28,505 bases of DNA, taken from Bacillota bacterium (GTDB lineage: Bacteria > Bacillota > Clostridia > Clostridiales > Clostridiaceae). Where the stretch lies: assembly GCA_023451395.1 (NCBI GenBank), contig JAEXZL010000136.1, forward strand, positions 1 through 28,505, in the 5' to 3' direction. A program made the position numbers and the translations under genes. The notes under the pieces are model-generated. The model did no database searches. It was given only the letters and a program-made list of their open reading frames with translations, and was not told the DNA's origin. This document shows positions 1 through 7,814 of the stretch, in pieces (the first letter of the stretch is position 1; each line of letters begins with the position of its first letter).

Positions 1-1
1 C

Positions 2-163
2 TTGATGGGGATTATAGTTCAGATTGGTTCTATATTCCTACTTGAAATCCAGCCTGAATTACTTGGAAGTGGATTGATGTTCTCTGGTCCTGATATGGTA
101 TTACTTCTTCCTCTATTTATTATATTTAAAGTAATTGGGGCGGCTTTAGGTATAGCAAATTAA
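2..163 (+). CDS. C-terminal end of a membrane protein (partial)
   Basis: The frame is open from the window edge (first full codon at base 2) to a TAA at 161-163 and gives 53 residues. They are mostly hydrophobic: one segment near residues 2-14, a short polar and Gly/Pro stretch (about residues 15-30), then a second segment (about 33-52). This looks like the last two membrane segments of a permease. The stop is only 24 bases before the next gene, so the two are probably co-transcribed. Lactonases of the phosphotriesterase superfamily often sit beside PTS or other sugar permeases, so a sugar transporter IIC subunit is possible, but the visible tail is too short to identify the family. Confidence 0.6.
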   Translation: MMGIIVQIGSIFLLEIQPELLGSGLMFSGPDMVLLLPLFIIFKVIGAALGIAN

Positions 164-187
164 AAGTATATAAAAGGAGTGACAGGA

Positions 188-1108
188 TTGTTTAATAAAA
201 TAAATACTCTTTTGGGTGCTGTTGAGGTTTCTAGATTAGGAATGATATATCCTCATGAGCATATATTAACTAATCCACCAGAATCAAGAATGAAGATAGA
301 TCCTGATTACAAACTAGATAGCGAAGAAAAAATAATTGAGGAATTAAACTTATTTCATAAAGCAGGAGGCAATACTATTATCGATTGCACAGCTCTGGAT
401 TATGGCCGAGACGCTAAAAGAATGATTTCCGTTGCAAAGCAGGTGCCTGTACATATTTTAGCATTAACAGGCTTTAACCGTGGTGATTATGAGCCTTGGG
501 TGAAGAACAAAAATGCTGAAGAGCTTAGCGAAATGATGATTAATGATATTACCGTTGGAATGGATGGAACTGAGGCAAAAGCAGCATTGATTAAAATTGG
601 CACAAATTATAATAATATCTTACCTATTGAAAGAGAGATTATTAAGGCTGCTGGTATTGCTTATGAGAAAACAGGTATACCAGTTATTACCCATACTACA
701 TTAGGTACTATGGGCATTGAACAAGTAGAGTTACTAGAAAAGGAAAAGGTCAATCCAAACCATATTGCCCTTAGTCACCTTGATCAAAATTTAGATTTTT
801 ATTATTTGAATGAAATTGCATCCCGTGGAGCATATATTATATTCGATGGACCTTCTAAAATAAAGTATGCACCGGATAGTCTTCGTATTGATATGCTGAA
901 AGCTCTATGTGATGCAGGTCACGAAGATCGTATCCTCATATCAGGAGATATGGGACGAAAATCATATTTAACTGCATATGGCGGCGGTCCAGGTTTTGGT
1001 TTTCTATTGGAAAAATTCATTCCCCGTCTATTGAAGCAAGGTTTTGATGATAAATTGATAGACAAATTTTTTAAGATTAATCCAGTGAGATATTTAAGTG
1101 CTAAATAG
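188..1108 (+). CDS. Phosphotriesterase-superfamily metal-dependent hydrolase, probable lactonase
   Basis: This is a 306-residue amidohydrolase-fold enzyme of the phosphotriesterase family (COG1735). In numbering from the TTG at 188, the visible binuclear-metal ligands are H23 and H25 in PHEH, K136 in the IKIGT segment (the lysine that is carboxylated in the family), H169 in ITHT, H197 in SHLD and D254 in SGDMG. A GTG at 179 is also open, but the AGGAG at 175-179 overlaps it and lies 8 bases before the TTG, so TTG is preferred. It follows a membrane protein by 24 bases and ends in a strong terminator. Characterised relatives include true phosphotriesterases, acyl-homoserine lactonases and sugar-phosphate lactonases. 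The last fits a transporter-linked gene best, but that is inference. Confidence 0.85.
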   Translation: MFNKINTLLGAVEVSRLGMIYPHEHILTNPPESRMKIDPDYKLDSEEKIIEELNLFHKAGGNTIIDCTALDYGRDAKRMISVAKQVPVHILALTGFNRGDYEPWVKNKNAEELSEMMINDITVGMDGTEAKAALIKIGTNYNNILPIEREIIKAAGIAYEKTGIPVITHTTLGTMGIEQVELLEKEKVNPNHIALSHLDQNLDFYYLNEIASRGAYIIFDGPSKIKYAPDSLRIDMLKALCDAGHEDRILISGDMGRKSYLTAYGGGPGFGFLLEKFIPRLLKQGFDDKLIDKFFKINPVRYLSAK

Positions 1109-1125
1109 CCTTAGTAAGGCTATTT
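1103..1125 (+). terminator. Short hairpin at the end of the hydrolase gene
   Basis: AAATAGCC and GGCTATTT are perfect arms around TTAGTAA, and the inner TTA/TAA also pair. The arms span the TAG stop codon. No proper T run follows, so it may be an mRNA 3'-end hairpin rather than a terminator on its own. Confidence 0.4.
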
Positions 1126-1150
1126 ATACGAATAGTATATTAATTTGTAA

Positions 1151-1187
1151 ATACATCTTAAGTCATGAGCTTAAGATGTATTTTTTT
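1151..1187 (+). terminator. Strong rho-independent terminator
   Basis: A perfect 12-bp stem (ATACATCTTAAG with CTTAAGATGTAT, loop TCATGAG) runs straight into seven T residues. It closes the hydrolase transcript and separates it from the acetyltransferase. Confidence 0.9.
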
Positions 1188-1306
1188 AATAATATCCACT
1201 ATGTAAAAATATGGAAAGGTTATATAATTTAAATATAAGATTATAATCTAAGAGTTAATAAAAGAAGTTTTTTATGAATTACTAGATAAGTTAGGAGCTG
1301 ATGAAA

Positions 1307-1885
1307 ATGGAAAAGTTTAAGCTGGTTTCGCCTGCATTAAAACATAAAGAGCAGGCAATAGAATATATAAAGGAACACCATAAATATAATTCTACTATAA
1401 ATGGTGTTGGTGGATTAAATGGATATTTAGATGATTATCATGGCTGGCTTCAAAAATTAGAAGATGATAGAAATAGAATTGCTGATGAGGAAAGTGTTCC
1501 TTCTGAAACATTTTTTCTTATTCGAGAAAATGATGAAAAAATAATTGGGATGATTAATATAAGATTAGAGCTAAATGAGGAATTAAGAAAATCCGCTGGA
1601 AATATTGGCTTTAGTATAAGACCCACGGAGAGACAAAAAGGATATAATAAAATTAATTTGTATTTAGGATTGTTAGAATGTCAAAAGCATAATTTGGACA
1701 GGGTTATGTTAGATTGTGATAAAGATAATCTTGGATCTGCAAAAACAATGCAGGCATTATGTGGAGAATTAGAAAGAGAGTATTATGACCATATAAAATA
1801 CCATTGTATTGTACAAGTATATTGGATTGATGTTAATAATTCTATTGAGTTAAAGAAAGAGCAATTCCAGGAATATTTAGCATGA
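1307..1885 (+). CDS. GNAT-family N-acetyltransferase
   Basis: The product is about 192 residues and resembles the COG3981-type predicted acetyltransferases. The central GNAT core shows: a beta strand IIGMINIRL, then GNIGFSIRP, the acetyl-CoA pyrophosphate loop RPTERQKGYNK, and the C-terminal segment LDCDKDNLGSAKTM, which in this family leads into the alkyl-CoA-binding helix. The substrate cannot be read from sequence. ATG codons exist at 1301 and 1307. The AGGAG at 1293-1297 is 3 bases from the first and 9 from the second, so 1307 is preferred. It is monocistronic: a terminator lies upstream and a convergent gene downstream. An open in-frame segment continues right after its TGA (see the next feature). 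Confidence 0.85.
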   Translation: MEKFKLVSPALKHKEQAIEYIKEHHKYNSTINGVGGLNGYLDDYHGWLQKLEDDRNRIADEESVPSETFFLIRENDEKIIGMINIRLELNEELRKSAGNIGFSIRPTERQKGYNKINLYLGLLECQKHNLDRVMLDCDKDNLGSAKTMQALCGELEREYYDHIKYHCIVQVYWIDVNNSIELKKEQFQEYLA

Positions 1886-2035
1886 AGTAATATAAAACCC
1901 TATGAAACAATTCAAATCAACGGAGAAATAATTATTGACACCAAAGGATTAACAAAATCTGAAATTTTGAAACTTGAACCATTTATAATAGATATAAAAG
2001 TTTCAACAGAAGAAACTGTAAGTCTTAAAAAGTAG
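1886..2035 (+). pseudogene. Start-less coding remnant in frame after the acetyltransferase stop
   Basis: Directly after the TGA at 1883-1885 the same frame stays open for 49 codons to a TAG at 2033-2035. The translation looks protein-like (SNIKPYETIQINGEIIID, then a segment ending EETVSLKK) with normal amino acid composition. It has no ATG or GTG start and no ribosome binding site. It is either a decayed 3' end of a lost gene or a former extension separated by a stop codon. I do not recognise the family. Confidence 0.4.
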
Positions 2036-2074
2036 TTTCAAAGGCTATTTATGTTGAACTATCTTTATATGTAA

Positions 2075-2104
2075 ATTAAGGGAACTTTAACAAGTTCCCT
2101 TAAT
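2075..2104. terminator. Bidirectional terminator between convergent genes
   Basis: A perfect 13-bp stem, ATTAAGGGAACTT with AAGTTCCCTTAAT, has a TAAC loop and AT-rich flanks on both sides. It lies between the plus-strand acetyltransferase and the minus-strand RpiR regulator and could end both transcripts. The flanking T runs are short. Confidence 0.7.
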
Positions 2105-2152
2105 TTATAGAATAAAATCAACACTGCTCTTAAACAAAGGCTAAATTTTAAA

Positions 2153-2902
2153 TTACAAAGTAGTATATATTCCAAAAATAATATCAATAATAAGTGAAAG
2201 TGTAGATCTAGGGGTTATATCATAGCCCAATAGATTTATTTTTTTTGAGTATGTGTTTATGGGAATTGTAACTAGCTTTGATAAAGGAGAATCAGGATTG
2301 TTTATTATCGCTGAAGTGTTGAAATTTCTATACCTCAATTTTTCTGCAATGCTCACCAAGGTTTTAGTTTCGCCACTATTTGATATAAAAATTATTAAAT
2401 CATCTTTATCAGCAGTTTTGTCCAATAGATCAATAATATGAGATTCATAAATATAAAAGCTGCTTTTATTAGACTGCATTAATAGCTTGGAAAAATATTC
2501 TCCCATGGGCTTGGACAAGCCAACCGATACTATTATTGTTTTTTTAGACTTTTTTATAAGCTTAGAAAGTTTTTTTATATTATCTATATTTAAGTTGTTT
2601 AAGCTTTCACTTATGGAAGTGTTTAAATTATGTATAAAATCTTCGTTGTTTATAGTGTTATTTTCCTTATCTAAATTCCTTAGTATATATTTAAGCTCTG
2701 AAAATGCTGATAAACCAAGTTTATTGCACATCCTAACTATTGTAGTAGTACTTACGTTATTTTCTTCTGCCATAGCAGTGAGGGAGAGATTTTTTGCTTT
2801 TTCTAAATTTGAATCTATATAGTAGAAAATATGCTTTTCTGCATGACTTAGTTTATGTAAGTTATCAGAAAATCGATTAATTAAGTTACTAATTTTTATC
2901 AC
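2153..2902 (-). CDS. RpiR/MurR-family regulator of the adjacent sugar PTS operon
   Basis: This is a transcription factor of about 249 residues. The N-terminal HTH_6 domain (about residues 10-75) has the typical pattern LSHAEKHIFYYI ... AEENNVSTTTIVRMCNKLGL. The C-terminal SIS domain (about 105-225) has VGLSKPMGEYFSKLL and FISNSGETKTL, the sugar-phosphate binding loops. It is transcribed away from the EIIABC operon across a 190-bp gap, so it most likely senses a phosphosugar made by that operon and controls it. The start is unclear: GTG at 2902 or TTG at 2905 are both open, and the Shine-Dalgarno sequence is poor. No ATG is available near the expected N-terminus. Confidence 0.85.
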   Translation of the reverse strand: MIKISNLINRFSDNLHKLSHAEKHIFYYIDSNLEKAKNLSLTAMAEENNVSTTTIVRMCNKLGLSAFSELKYILRNLDKENNTINNEDFIHNLNTSISESLNNLNIDNIKKLSKLIKKSKKTIIVSVGLSKPMGEYFSKLLMQSNKSSFYIYESHIIDLLDKTADKDDLIIFISNSGETKTLVSIAEKLRYRNFNTSAIINNPDSPLSKLVTIPINTYSKKINLLGYDITPRSTLSLIIDIIFGIYTTL

Positions 2903-2984
2903 CAACCTAGCTGTATTATTTAATTATTGTAGATTATTAAGTATATTTTGCTCTATTTTTAATTCACTTTAGTATATCATAAAA

Positions 2985-3038
2985 AAGTACAATTATACTT
3001 AACATGTATAAGAAATCCTAAAATAAATGTAATATAAT
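2985..3038 (+). promoter_or_regulatory. Candidate operator and -10 box upstream of the EIIABC gene
   Basis: A 16-bp imperfect palindrome, AAGTACAATTATACTT (2985-3000, arms AAGTA/TACTT), lies in the divergent gap. TATAAT is at 3033-3038, but no good -35 box stands 16-18 bp upstream, which suits an activated or weak promoter. Further downstream a short leader hairpin, ACAGC-ACAAA-GCTGT (3053-3067), precedes the GGGAGG ribosome binding site. Assigning the palindrome to the RpiR regulator is inference from position. Confidence 0.4.
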
Positions 3039-3092
3039 GATGAATGTAAAGAACAGCACAAAGCTGTGTAAATGTTTTAGGGAGGCATAAAG

Positions 3093-5042
3093 ATGGATTT
3101 AAAAACTATGACTAATCAAAATCTAATTGTTTTAGATCTTGATGCAAATAAAAAAGAAGATGTCATAAAAGCATTAATTGAGAAGCTTTATAAAGAAGGC
3201 TTCCTAGAATCCAAAGAGGATTTCTTTAAGGCTGTTATGGAGAGAGAAGCTCATTCTCCAACTGGATTAGAAAGAGGATTAGCAATACCTCATGGAAAAT
3301 CTGCCACTGTTAAGAAGGCTGCTTTTGCAGTAGCTCGTTTAAAGAACAAAATATCAAATTGGGAAAGTGTTACTGAGGGAAATAATGTTGATTTAGTTTT
3401 CCTTTTAGCAATACCAAAGAGCGAAGAGGGATCAACTCACTTAAAATTATTATCTGAGCTTTCAACAGCTTTAATGCATGAAGAGTTCTCAGCTGGATTA
3501 AGAAGTGCAAAAAATACTAAGGATTTTATAAATTCCTTTGATTATAAAAAAGAAAAAGCTGAAGAAGTAAAATATAACAAAACTGTACTTGCAATAACTG
3601 CATGTGCTGCAGGAATAGCTCATACATACATGTCTGCAGAAGCTTTAGAAATGGCTGGTAAAGAGCTTGGAATTAGAGTTCTTACTGAAAAGCAAGGAGC
3701 TAATGGAGTTGAAGATAAGCATACAGCTAAGGATATAAAAGAAGCTGATGGAGTAATATTTGCTTGTGACATAGCTGTAAAAGGAATAGAAAGATATAAT
3801 GGAATGAACTTTGTTAAAGTTAAGGTTGCTGAACCATTAAAGGATGCTAAGGCTCTTCTTAAGAGAGTATTAGAAAATCCAGATGGTAAGGTTAAGGCTG
3901 ATGAAGCAGAAGTTGCTAAGAGTTCTAAAGAAGAAAAGCGCGGAATTTTATCAGAAATGATGGAAGCTACTATGACAGGTATTTCATATATGATTCCTGT
4001 AATAGTTGCAGCTGGATTGATGATGGGAATAGCAAAGCTTACAGCTATGGGTCTTGGATTAGTTGATAATATGGGAGCAATGGCTGAAAGTGCTAATCAA
4101 TTCCATGTGTTAATTGCATATTTAGACAAGTTTGGTGGCTTAGTATTTAAGTTTATATATCCTGTTTTCTCCGCTTATGTTGCTTACTCAATTGCAGATA
4201 GACCAGGTTTAGTACCAGGATTTATAGGTGGTGCTTTTGCAGCTGGTATGCATCATACATTCTGGGGAGTTAAAGGTGGAATTCCATCAGGCTTCTTAGG
4301 AGCATTAGTTTTAGGTTTAGTTGCAGGTTATTTAGCTAAATTCTTAAATAACAAAATTAAGTTACATAAGCACCTTGCTGCAATGAAACCAATGTTCTTG
4401 TTACCAGGAATAACAGCTTTAGCAATATTTATATTAAACTTCTATGTTGTAGATCCAGTTTTTGGTGGCTTAAACGCATGGTTATCAAACTTTATAGCAT
4501 CCTTTGGTACTGGAAGTACTTTTGCATTAACAGCAATAATAGCAGCATGTACAGCATTTGACTTAGGTGGACCTGTAAATAAGGCTGCAGGAGCAATTGC
4601 TATGGGATTAGCTGCAGATGGTATATTTCCATTAACAGGAAGAGTTTTATCAATAATCATTCCTCCAATAGGTTTAGGTCTAGCTACAGTTTTAGATAAA
4701 TATATAGTTAAGAGAAGAGTATTTGACGATAACTTAAGAGTTGTAGGTAATACTTCAATATTACTAGGACTTATTGCAGTAAGTGAAGGTGCTATACCAT
4801 TTATGTTAAGAAATCCATTATTAACAATTCCAATAAATATACTTGGAGCAATAATTGGATCAATAACAGCAGTAGCTTTAGGAGCAGTTCAATGGAATCC
4901 ACTACCAGCAATTTGGGGATGGCCACTAGTAGAAAACCTATGGGCTTATATAGTAGGATTACTTGCTGGTGTACTATTTATTGCAGTAGCAAATATATTA
5001 ATAAGATTTTATATGATTAAAAGAAAAGAGAGTGCAAACTAG
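3093..5042 (+). CDS. PTS fructose-family EIIABC, mannosylglycerate-type (MngA-like)
   Basis: This 649-residue fused phosphotransferase permease imports a sugar and phosphorylates it. Order: EIIA of the mannitol/fructose type (residues 1-150, phospho-His H67 in AIPHGKS), EIIB of the fructose type (about 163-260, phospho-Cys C171 in TACAAGIAHT) and EIIC (about 285-645) with many hydrophobic helices and a conserved VPGFIGGAFAAGMHHTFWG segment. Domain order and length match E. coli MngA, the 2-O-alpha-mannosyl-D-glycerate permease. The following GH38 gene matches MngB, which supports the same substrate class. GGGAGG at 3080-3085 is well spaced from the ATG. Fructose permeases share this architecture, so the substrate call rests on the neighbours. 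Confidence 0.85.
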   Translation: MDLKTMTNQNLIVLDLDANKKEDVIKALIEKLYKEGFLESKEDFFKAVMEREAHSPTGLERGLAIPHGKSATVKKAAFAVARLKNKISNWESVTEGNNVDLVFLLAIPKSEEGSTHLKLLSELSTALMHEEFSAGLRSAKNTKDFINSFDYKKEKAEEVKYNKTVLAITACAAGIAHTYMSAEALEMAGKELGIRVLTEKQGANGVEDKHTAKDIKEADGVIFACDIAVKGIERYNGMNFVKVKVAEPLKDAKALLKRVLENPDGKVKADEAEVAKSSKEEKRGILSEMMEATMTGISYMIPVIVAAGLMMGIAKLTAMGLGLVDNMGAMAESANQFHVLIAYLDKFGGLVFKFIYPVFSAYVAYSIADRPGLVPGFIGGAFAAGMHHTFWGVKGGIPSGFLGALVLGLVAGYLAKFLNNKIKLHKHLAAMKPMFLLPGITALAIFILNFYVVDPVFGGLNAWLSNFIASFGTGSTFALTAIIAACTAFDLGGPVNKAAGAIAMGLAADGIFPLTGRVLSIIIPPIGLGLATVLDKYIVKRRVFDDNLRVVGNTSILLGLIAVSEGAIPFMLRNPLLTIPINILGAIIGSITAVALGAVQWNPLPAIWGWPLVENLWAYIVGLLAGVLFIAVANILIRFYMIKRKESAN

Positions 5043-5060
5043 TATTTGCATAATTAGTAG

Positions 5061-5088
5061 AGAACTAAGAGCCTAGGCTTTTAGTTCT
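5061..5088 (+). terminator. Intercistronic hairpin after the PTS gene
   Basis: AGAACTAAGAGC pairs with GCTTTTAGTTCT around CTAG, including one G-T pair. Only three T residues and then ACTTAAG follow, so it is more likely a partial terminator or an RNA-stabilising hairpin that adjusts the PTS to hydrolase ratio. Confidence 0.55.
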
Positions 5089-5145
5089 TTACTTAAGATT
5101 AAAATATTTAAAAAACTTTTTAAGTCCGCGATCAGGGAGGATTTT

Positions 5146-7794
5146 ATGAAGAAAAAAAGAGTTTACGTAGTACCACATTCCCATTGGGATAGAGAATGGT
5201 ACTTTACTATAGAGGATTCAAATGTATTGCTAACAGAAAATATGCCTTATTTAATGAATGTTCTAGAGAAAAATGATGATTTTCCATCATACACTTTTGA
5301 TGCTCAATTATCAATAGTAGAAGAATTCTTAAAGCTTTATCCAGAAGAAAAGGAAAGAATATCTAATTTAATTAGAGATAAAAGAATCTTTGTAGGTCCG
5401 TGGTACACTCAAACGGATTCTTTGCTAGTTAATAAAGAATCTATAATAAGAAATTTATTATATGGAACTAGATTAGGAAACTCCTTCGGACATAGCATGA
5501 ATATAGGTTATTTACCAGATATATTTGGGCAAAACGCCTATTTACCATCAATTTTCAAAGGCTTTGGAATTGAGTATAGTGTACTGCAAAGAGGTTTATT
5601 CACCAATGATTTAAAAGGGGATTTAAACTTTAAATGGACTTCTCCTGATGGGGAAACTATTAAGGCAAACAATATATTCTTAGGATATGGGCCAGGAAAA
5701 TTCCTAGCATCAGATGATAAGTATATTAATGAGAAGCTAACCCCGATGCTAGAAAAGTTAGAGTCATTAAATAATAATACTGATAATCTATTATTACCTG
5801 CAGGGGGAGATCAGGTTTTAGTAAGAACTCACTTCCCTAAGGTAATAGAAGAATTAAATAAAAAAGTAGATAAGTATGAATTTATACTATCTGATTATGA
5901 AAGCTTTATGAGGGATACCTGGAGTAAAGAATTTAATAATGAGATTAATGGTGAGTTAGTTGCTTGTGAAAAATCTAGAATTCATAGCACTATAAAGTCT
6001 CAAAGATATGACATAAAGAAGTTAAATACTTTGGTAGAAAACAAAATACTTTATATATTGGAGCCTTTATCAGTTATAGGTAAAAGCTTAGGAGTAGAAT
6101 ATAGAACTCCTTGGTTAGATATGATGTGGAAATTATTATTTGATGCCCATGCTCATGATAGCTTAGGTGGATGTAATTCAGATGAGACTAATAAAAACAT
6201 AATATCCAGACTAAATAAAGTTAATGAATTGTGCGATGGCTTAACTAATATAGTTAAGAAGAAATTAGTTAATGCAATTAGTAATTCCTTAAATAAGGAT
6301 AATATAATAGTTTTATTTAATACTAAAGCATACGATTCTGATGAATTAAAAGAAGCAGTGATTTTTACGAAAAACGAAAAGTTTAAGTTAGAAGCTTTAA
6401 GTGGTGATAAGGTTAAATTTAATGTCCTTAATCAAGCAATTATAAGTGGTGGAAAGCAGGTACAAGTTACTGCAGAGGGTGAAGTAGAAATAGAATTACC
6501 AGGATATTATAGAAGTGAAATTCTAATTTCTAATATTAATGTACCTTCAATGGGTTTTGAAACCTTGCTTATATTAGATGAAAATTTAGAGGAAAATGAA
6601 GCAAGGGAAAATTGTGATGAGAGAAAAATATCTAATTATATATATGAATTAGCTTTTAATAATGGTAGTATTTCACTAAGGAATAAAGTGACTAATGATA
6701 AGGTTCAAGACTTAATTTCTTTTGAAAACTGCGGTGACTATGGGGATTCCTATGACTTCTCACCAGTTGAAGGGGAAACTCCTATAATTATTAATGAAGG
6801 AAAACTATTAGAAGTTAAAAAGTGTGATTTATCAGAGATGATGACTGTAGTTTATAATGTTAAACTACCTAAAAATTTAGATGAGAGAGTTAAAAATATT
6901 TCATCTGAAGAGTTATCTATAAGTACAACCTTTGAATTAAGAGCAGAAGAGAACTTTATAAGAGTTACCCATAATATAGAAAATAATATTGAAGACCATA
7001 GAATAAGAGCTATATTAAATACAAATATTAAATCAAAGGTTTCAATAAGTGATGAAGGTTTCTCAGCTATAGAAAGAAAAAATACAAACCCTTATCTAGA
7101 GAACTGGAAAGAGAATAAATTTGCAGAAGCTCCTATGGCAATTTACTCCCTTGAAAATTTTGCAGCTATAAGAGATGAAGATAAGTATTTTGCTGCAATA
7201 GCAAAGGGAATAAAAGAATACGAGATTTTGGAAGATAGCAAAATTGCATTAACACTATTTAGAAGTGTAGGCCTTTTAGGAAGAGATAACCTACCTTGGA
7301 GACCAGGTAGAGCTTCAGGAATAAATAACAAAGTGGTTTATACAAAAGATGCACAGTTAAAGCAAAACCTTAACTTTGAATATGCAGTATACTTTGATAA
7401 TTCTAATGAAGGGGAATTAGAAATATTTAAGGCTGTGGATAAATTTAATAATAAGTATGCTTTCTATCAAAAGCAATGCTTAAATTTATTCGAAGAGAGA
7501 TTAGAGAGATTTGAAATTCCTCTTAACTATAATGTAGAAACACCATCATATTCTTTATTTAATGTAGATAATAAAAATGTATTTGTAAGTGTATGTAAAG
7601 AAAGCTATGAAAAAGATGGAATAACACTACGCTTATTTAATCCCGGTAACAAAGAAGAAACTGCAATTATAGCTGGAGAAAAGATAAAGGAAATAGCTAT
7701 TACAAATCTTTATGAGGAAGTAGAAGGACAATATAAAGATAAGATAGTGATTCCAGCTAAAGGGTATGTTACTTTGAAATTAGCTATTAATTAA
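5146..7794 (+). CDS. mngB: GH38 alpha-mannosidase, MngB-like (6-phospho-mannosylglycerate hydrolase)
   Basis: This 882-residue enzyme is about as long as E. coli MngB. The zinc site begins with PHSHWDREWYF (H13, D15). GPWYTQTD follows, then the nucleophile D125 in IGYLPDIFG, and HAHDSLGG supplies a further zinc ligand (probably H337). These are the GH38 signatures of the bacterial MngB-type branch. After about residue 380 come the beta-rich domains typical of GH38. In E. coli this enzyme splits 2-O-(6-phospho-alpha-mannosyl)-D-glycerate to mannose 6-phosphate and glycerate. It is cytoplasmic, with no signal peptide. GGGAGG at 5135-5140 supports the ATG. A role on other alpha-mannosides cannot be excluded, but the PTS upstream and glycerate kinase downstream favour the MngB reaction. 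Confidence 0.85.
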   Translation: MKKKRVYVVPHSHWDREWYFTIEDSNVLLTENMPYLMNVLEKNDDFPSYTFDAQLSIVEEFLKLYPEEKERISNLIRDKRIFVGPWYTQTDSLLVNKESIIRNLLYGTRLGNSFGHSMNIGYLPDIFGQNAYLPSIFKGFGIEYSVLQRGLFTNDLKGDLNFKWTSPDGETIKANNIFLGYGPGKFLASDDKYINEKLTPMLEKLESLNNNTDNLLLPAGGDQVLVRTHFPKVIEELNKKVDKYEFILSDYESFMRDTWSKEFNNEINGELVACEKSRIHSTIKSQRYDIKKLNTLVENKILYILEPLSVIGKSLGVEYRTPWLDMMWKLLFDAHAHDSLGGCNSDETNKNIISRLNKVNELCDGLTNIVKKKLVNAISNSLNKDNIIVLFNTKAYDSDELKEAVIFTKNEKFKLEALSGDKVKFNVLNQAIISGGKQVQVTAEGEVEIELPGYYRSEILISNINVPSMGFETLLILDENLEENEARENCDERKISNYIYELAFNNGSISLRNKVTNDKVQDLISFENCGDYGDSYDFSPVEGETPIIINEGKLLEVKKCDLSEMMTVVYNVKLPKNLDERVKNISSEELSISTTFELRAEENFIRVTHNIENNIEDHRIRAILNTNIKSKVSISDEGFSAIERKNTNPYLENWKENKFAEAPMAIYSLENFAAIRDEDKYFAAIAKGIKEYEILEDSKIALTLFRSVGLLGRDNLPWRPGRASGINNKVVYTKDAQLKQNLNFEYAVYFDNSNEGELEIFKAVDKFNNKYAFYQKQCLNLFEERLERFEIPLNYNVETPSYSLFNVDNKNVFVSVCKESYEKDGITLRLFNPGNKEETAIIAGEKIKEIAITNLYEEVEGQYKDKIVIPAKGYVTLKLAIN

Positions 7795-7814
7795 TAAATT
7801 TGGAGCGAGGGACC

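Noticed and set aside
2..163. Calling the truncated membrane protein YhfT because a phosphotriesterase homolog follows
   Set aside because: The visible tail does not resemble the C-terminus of E. coli YhfT as I remember it, and 53 residues are too few to assign a family.
1239..1250. 12-bp palindrome AGATTATAATCT before the acetyltransferase gene
   Set aside because: It is very AT-rich and short, expected by chance in this base composition, and no regulator is adjacent.
4442..4660. 72-residue minus-strand frame inside the EIIABC gene
   Set aside because: It is a shadow of the conserved EIIC domain, with no start signals and no recognisable protein features.
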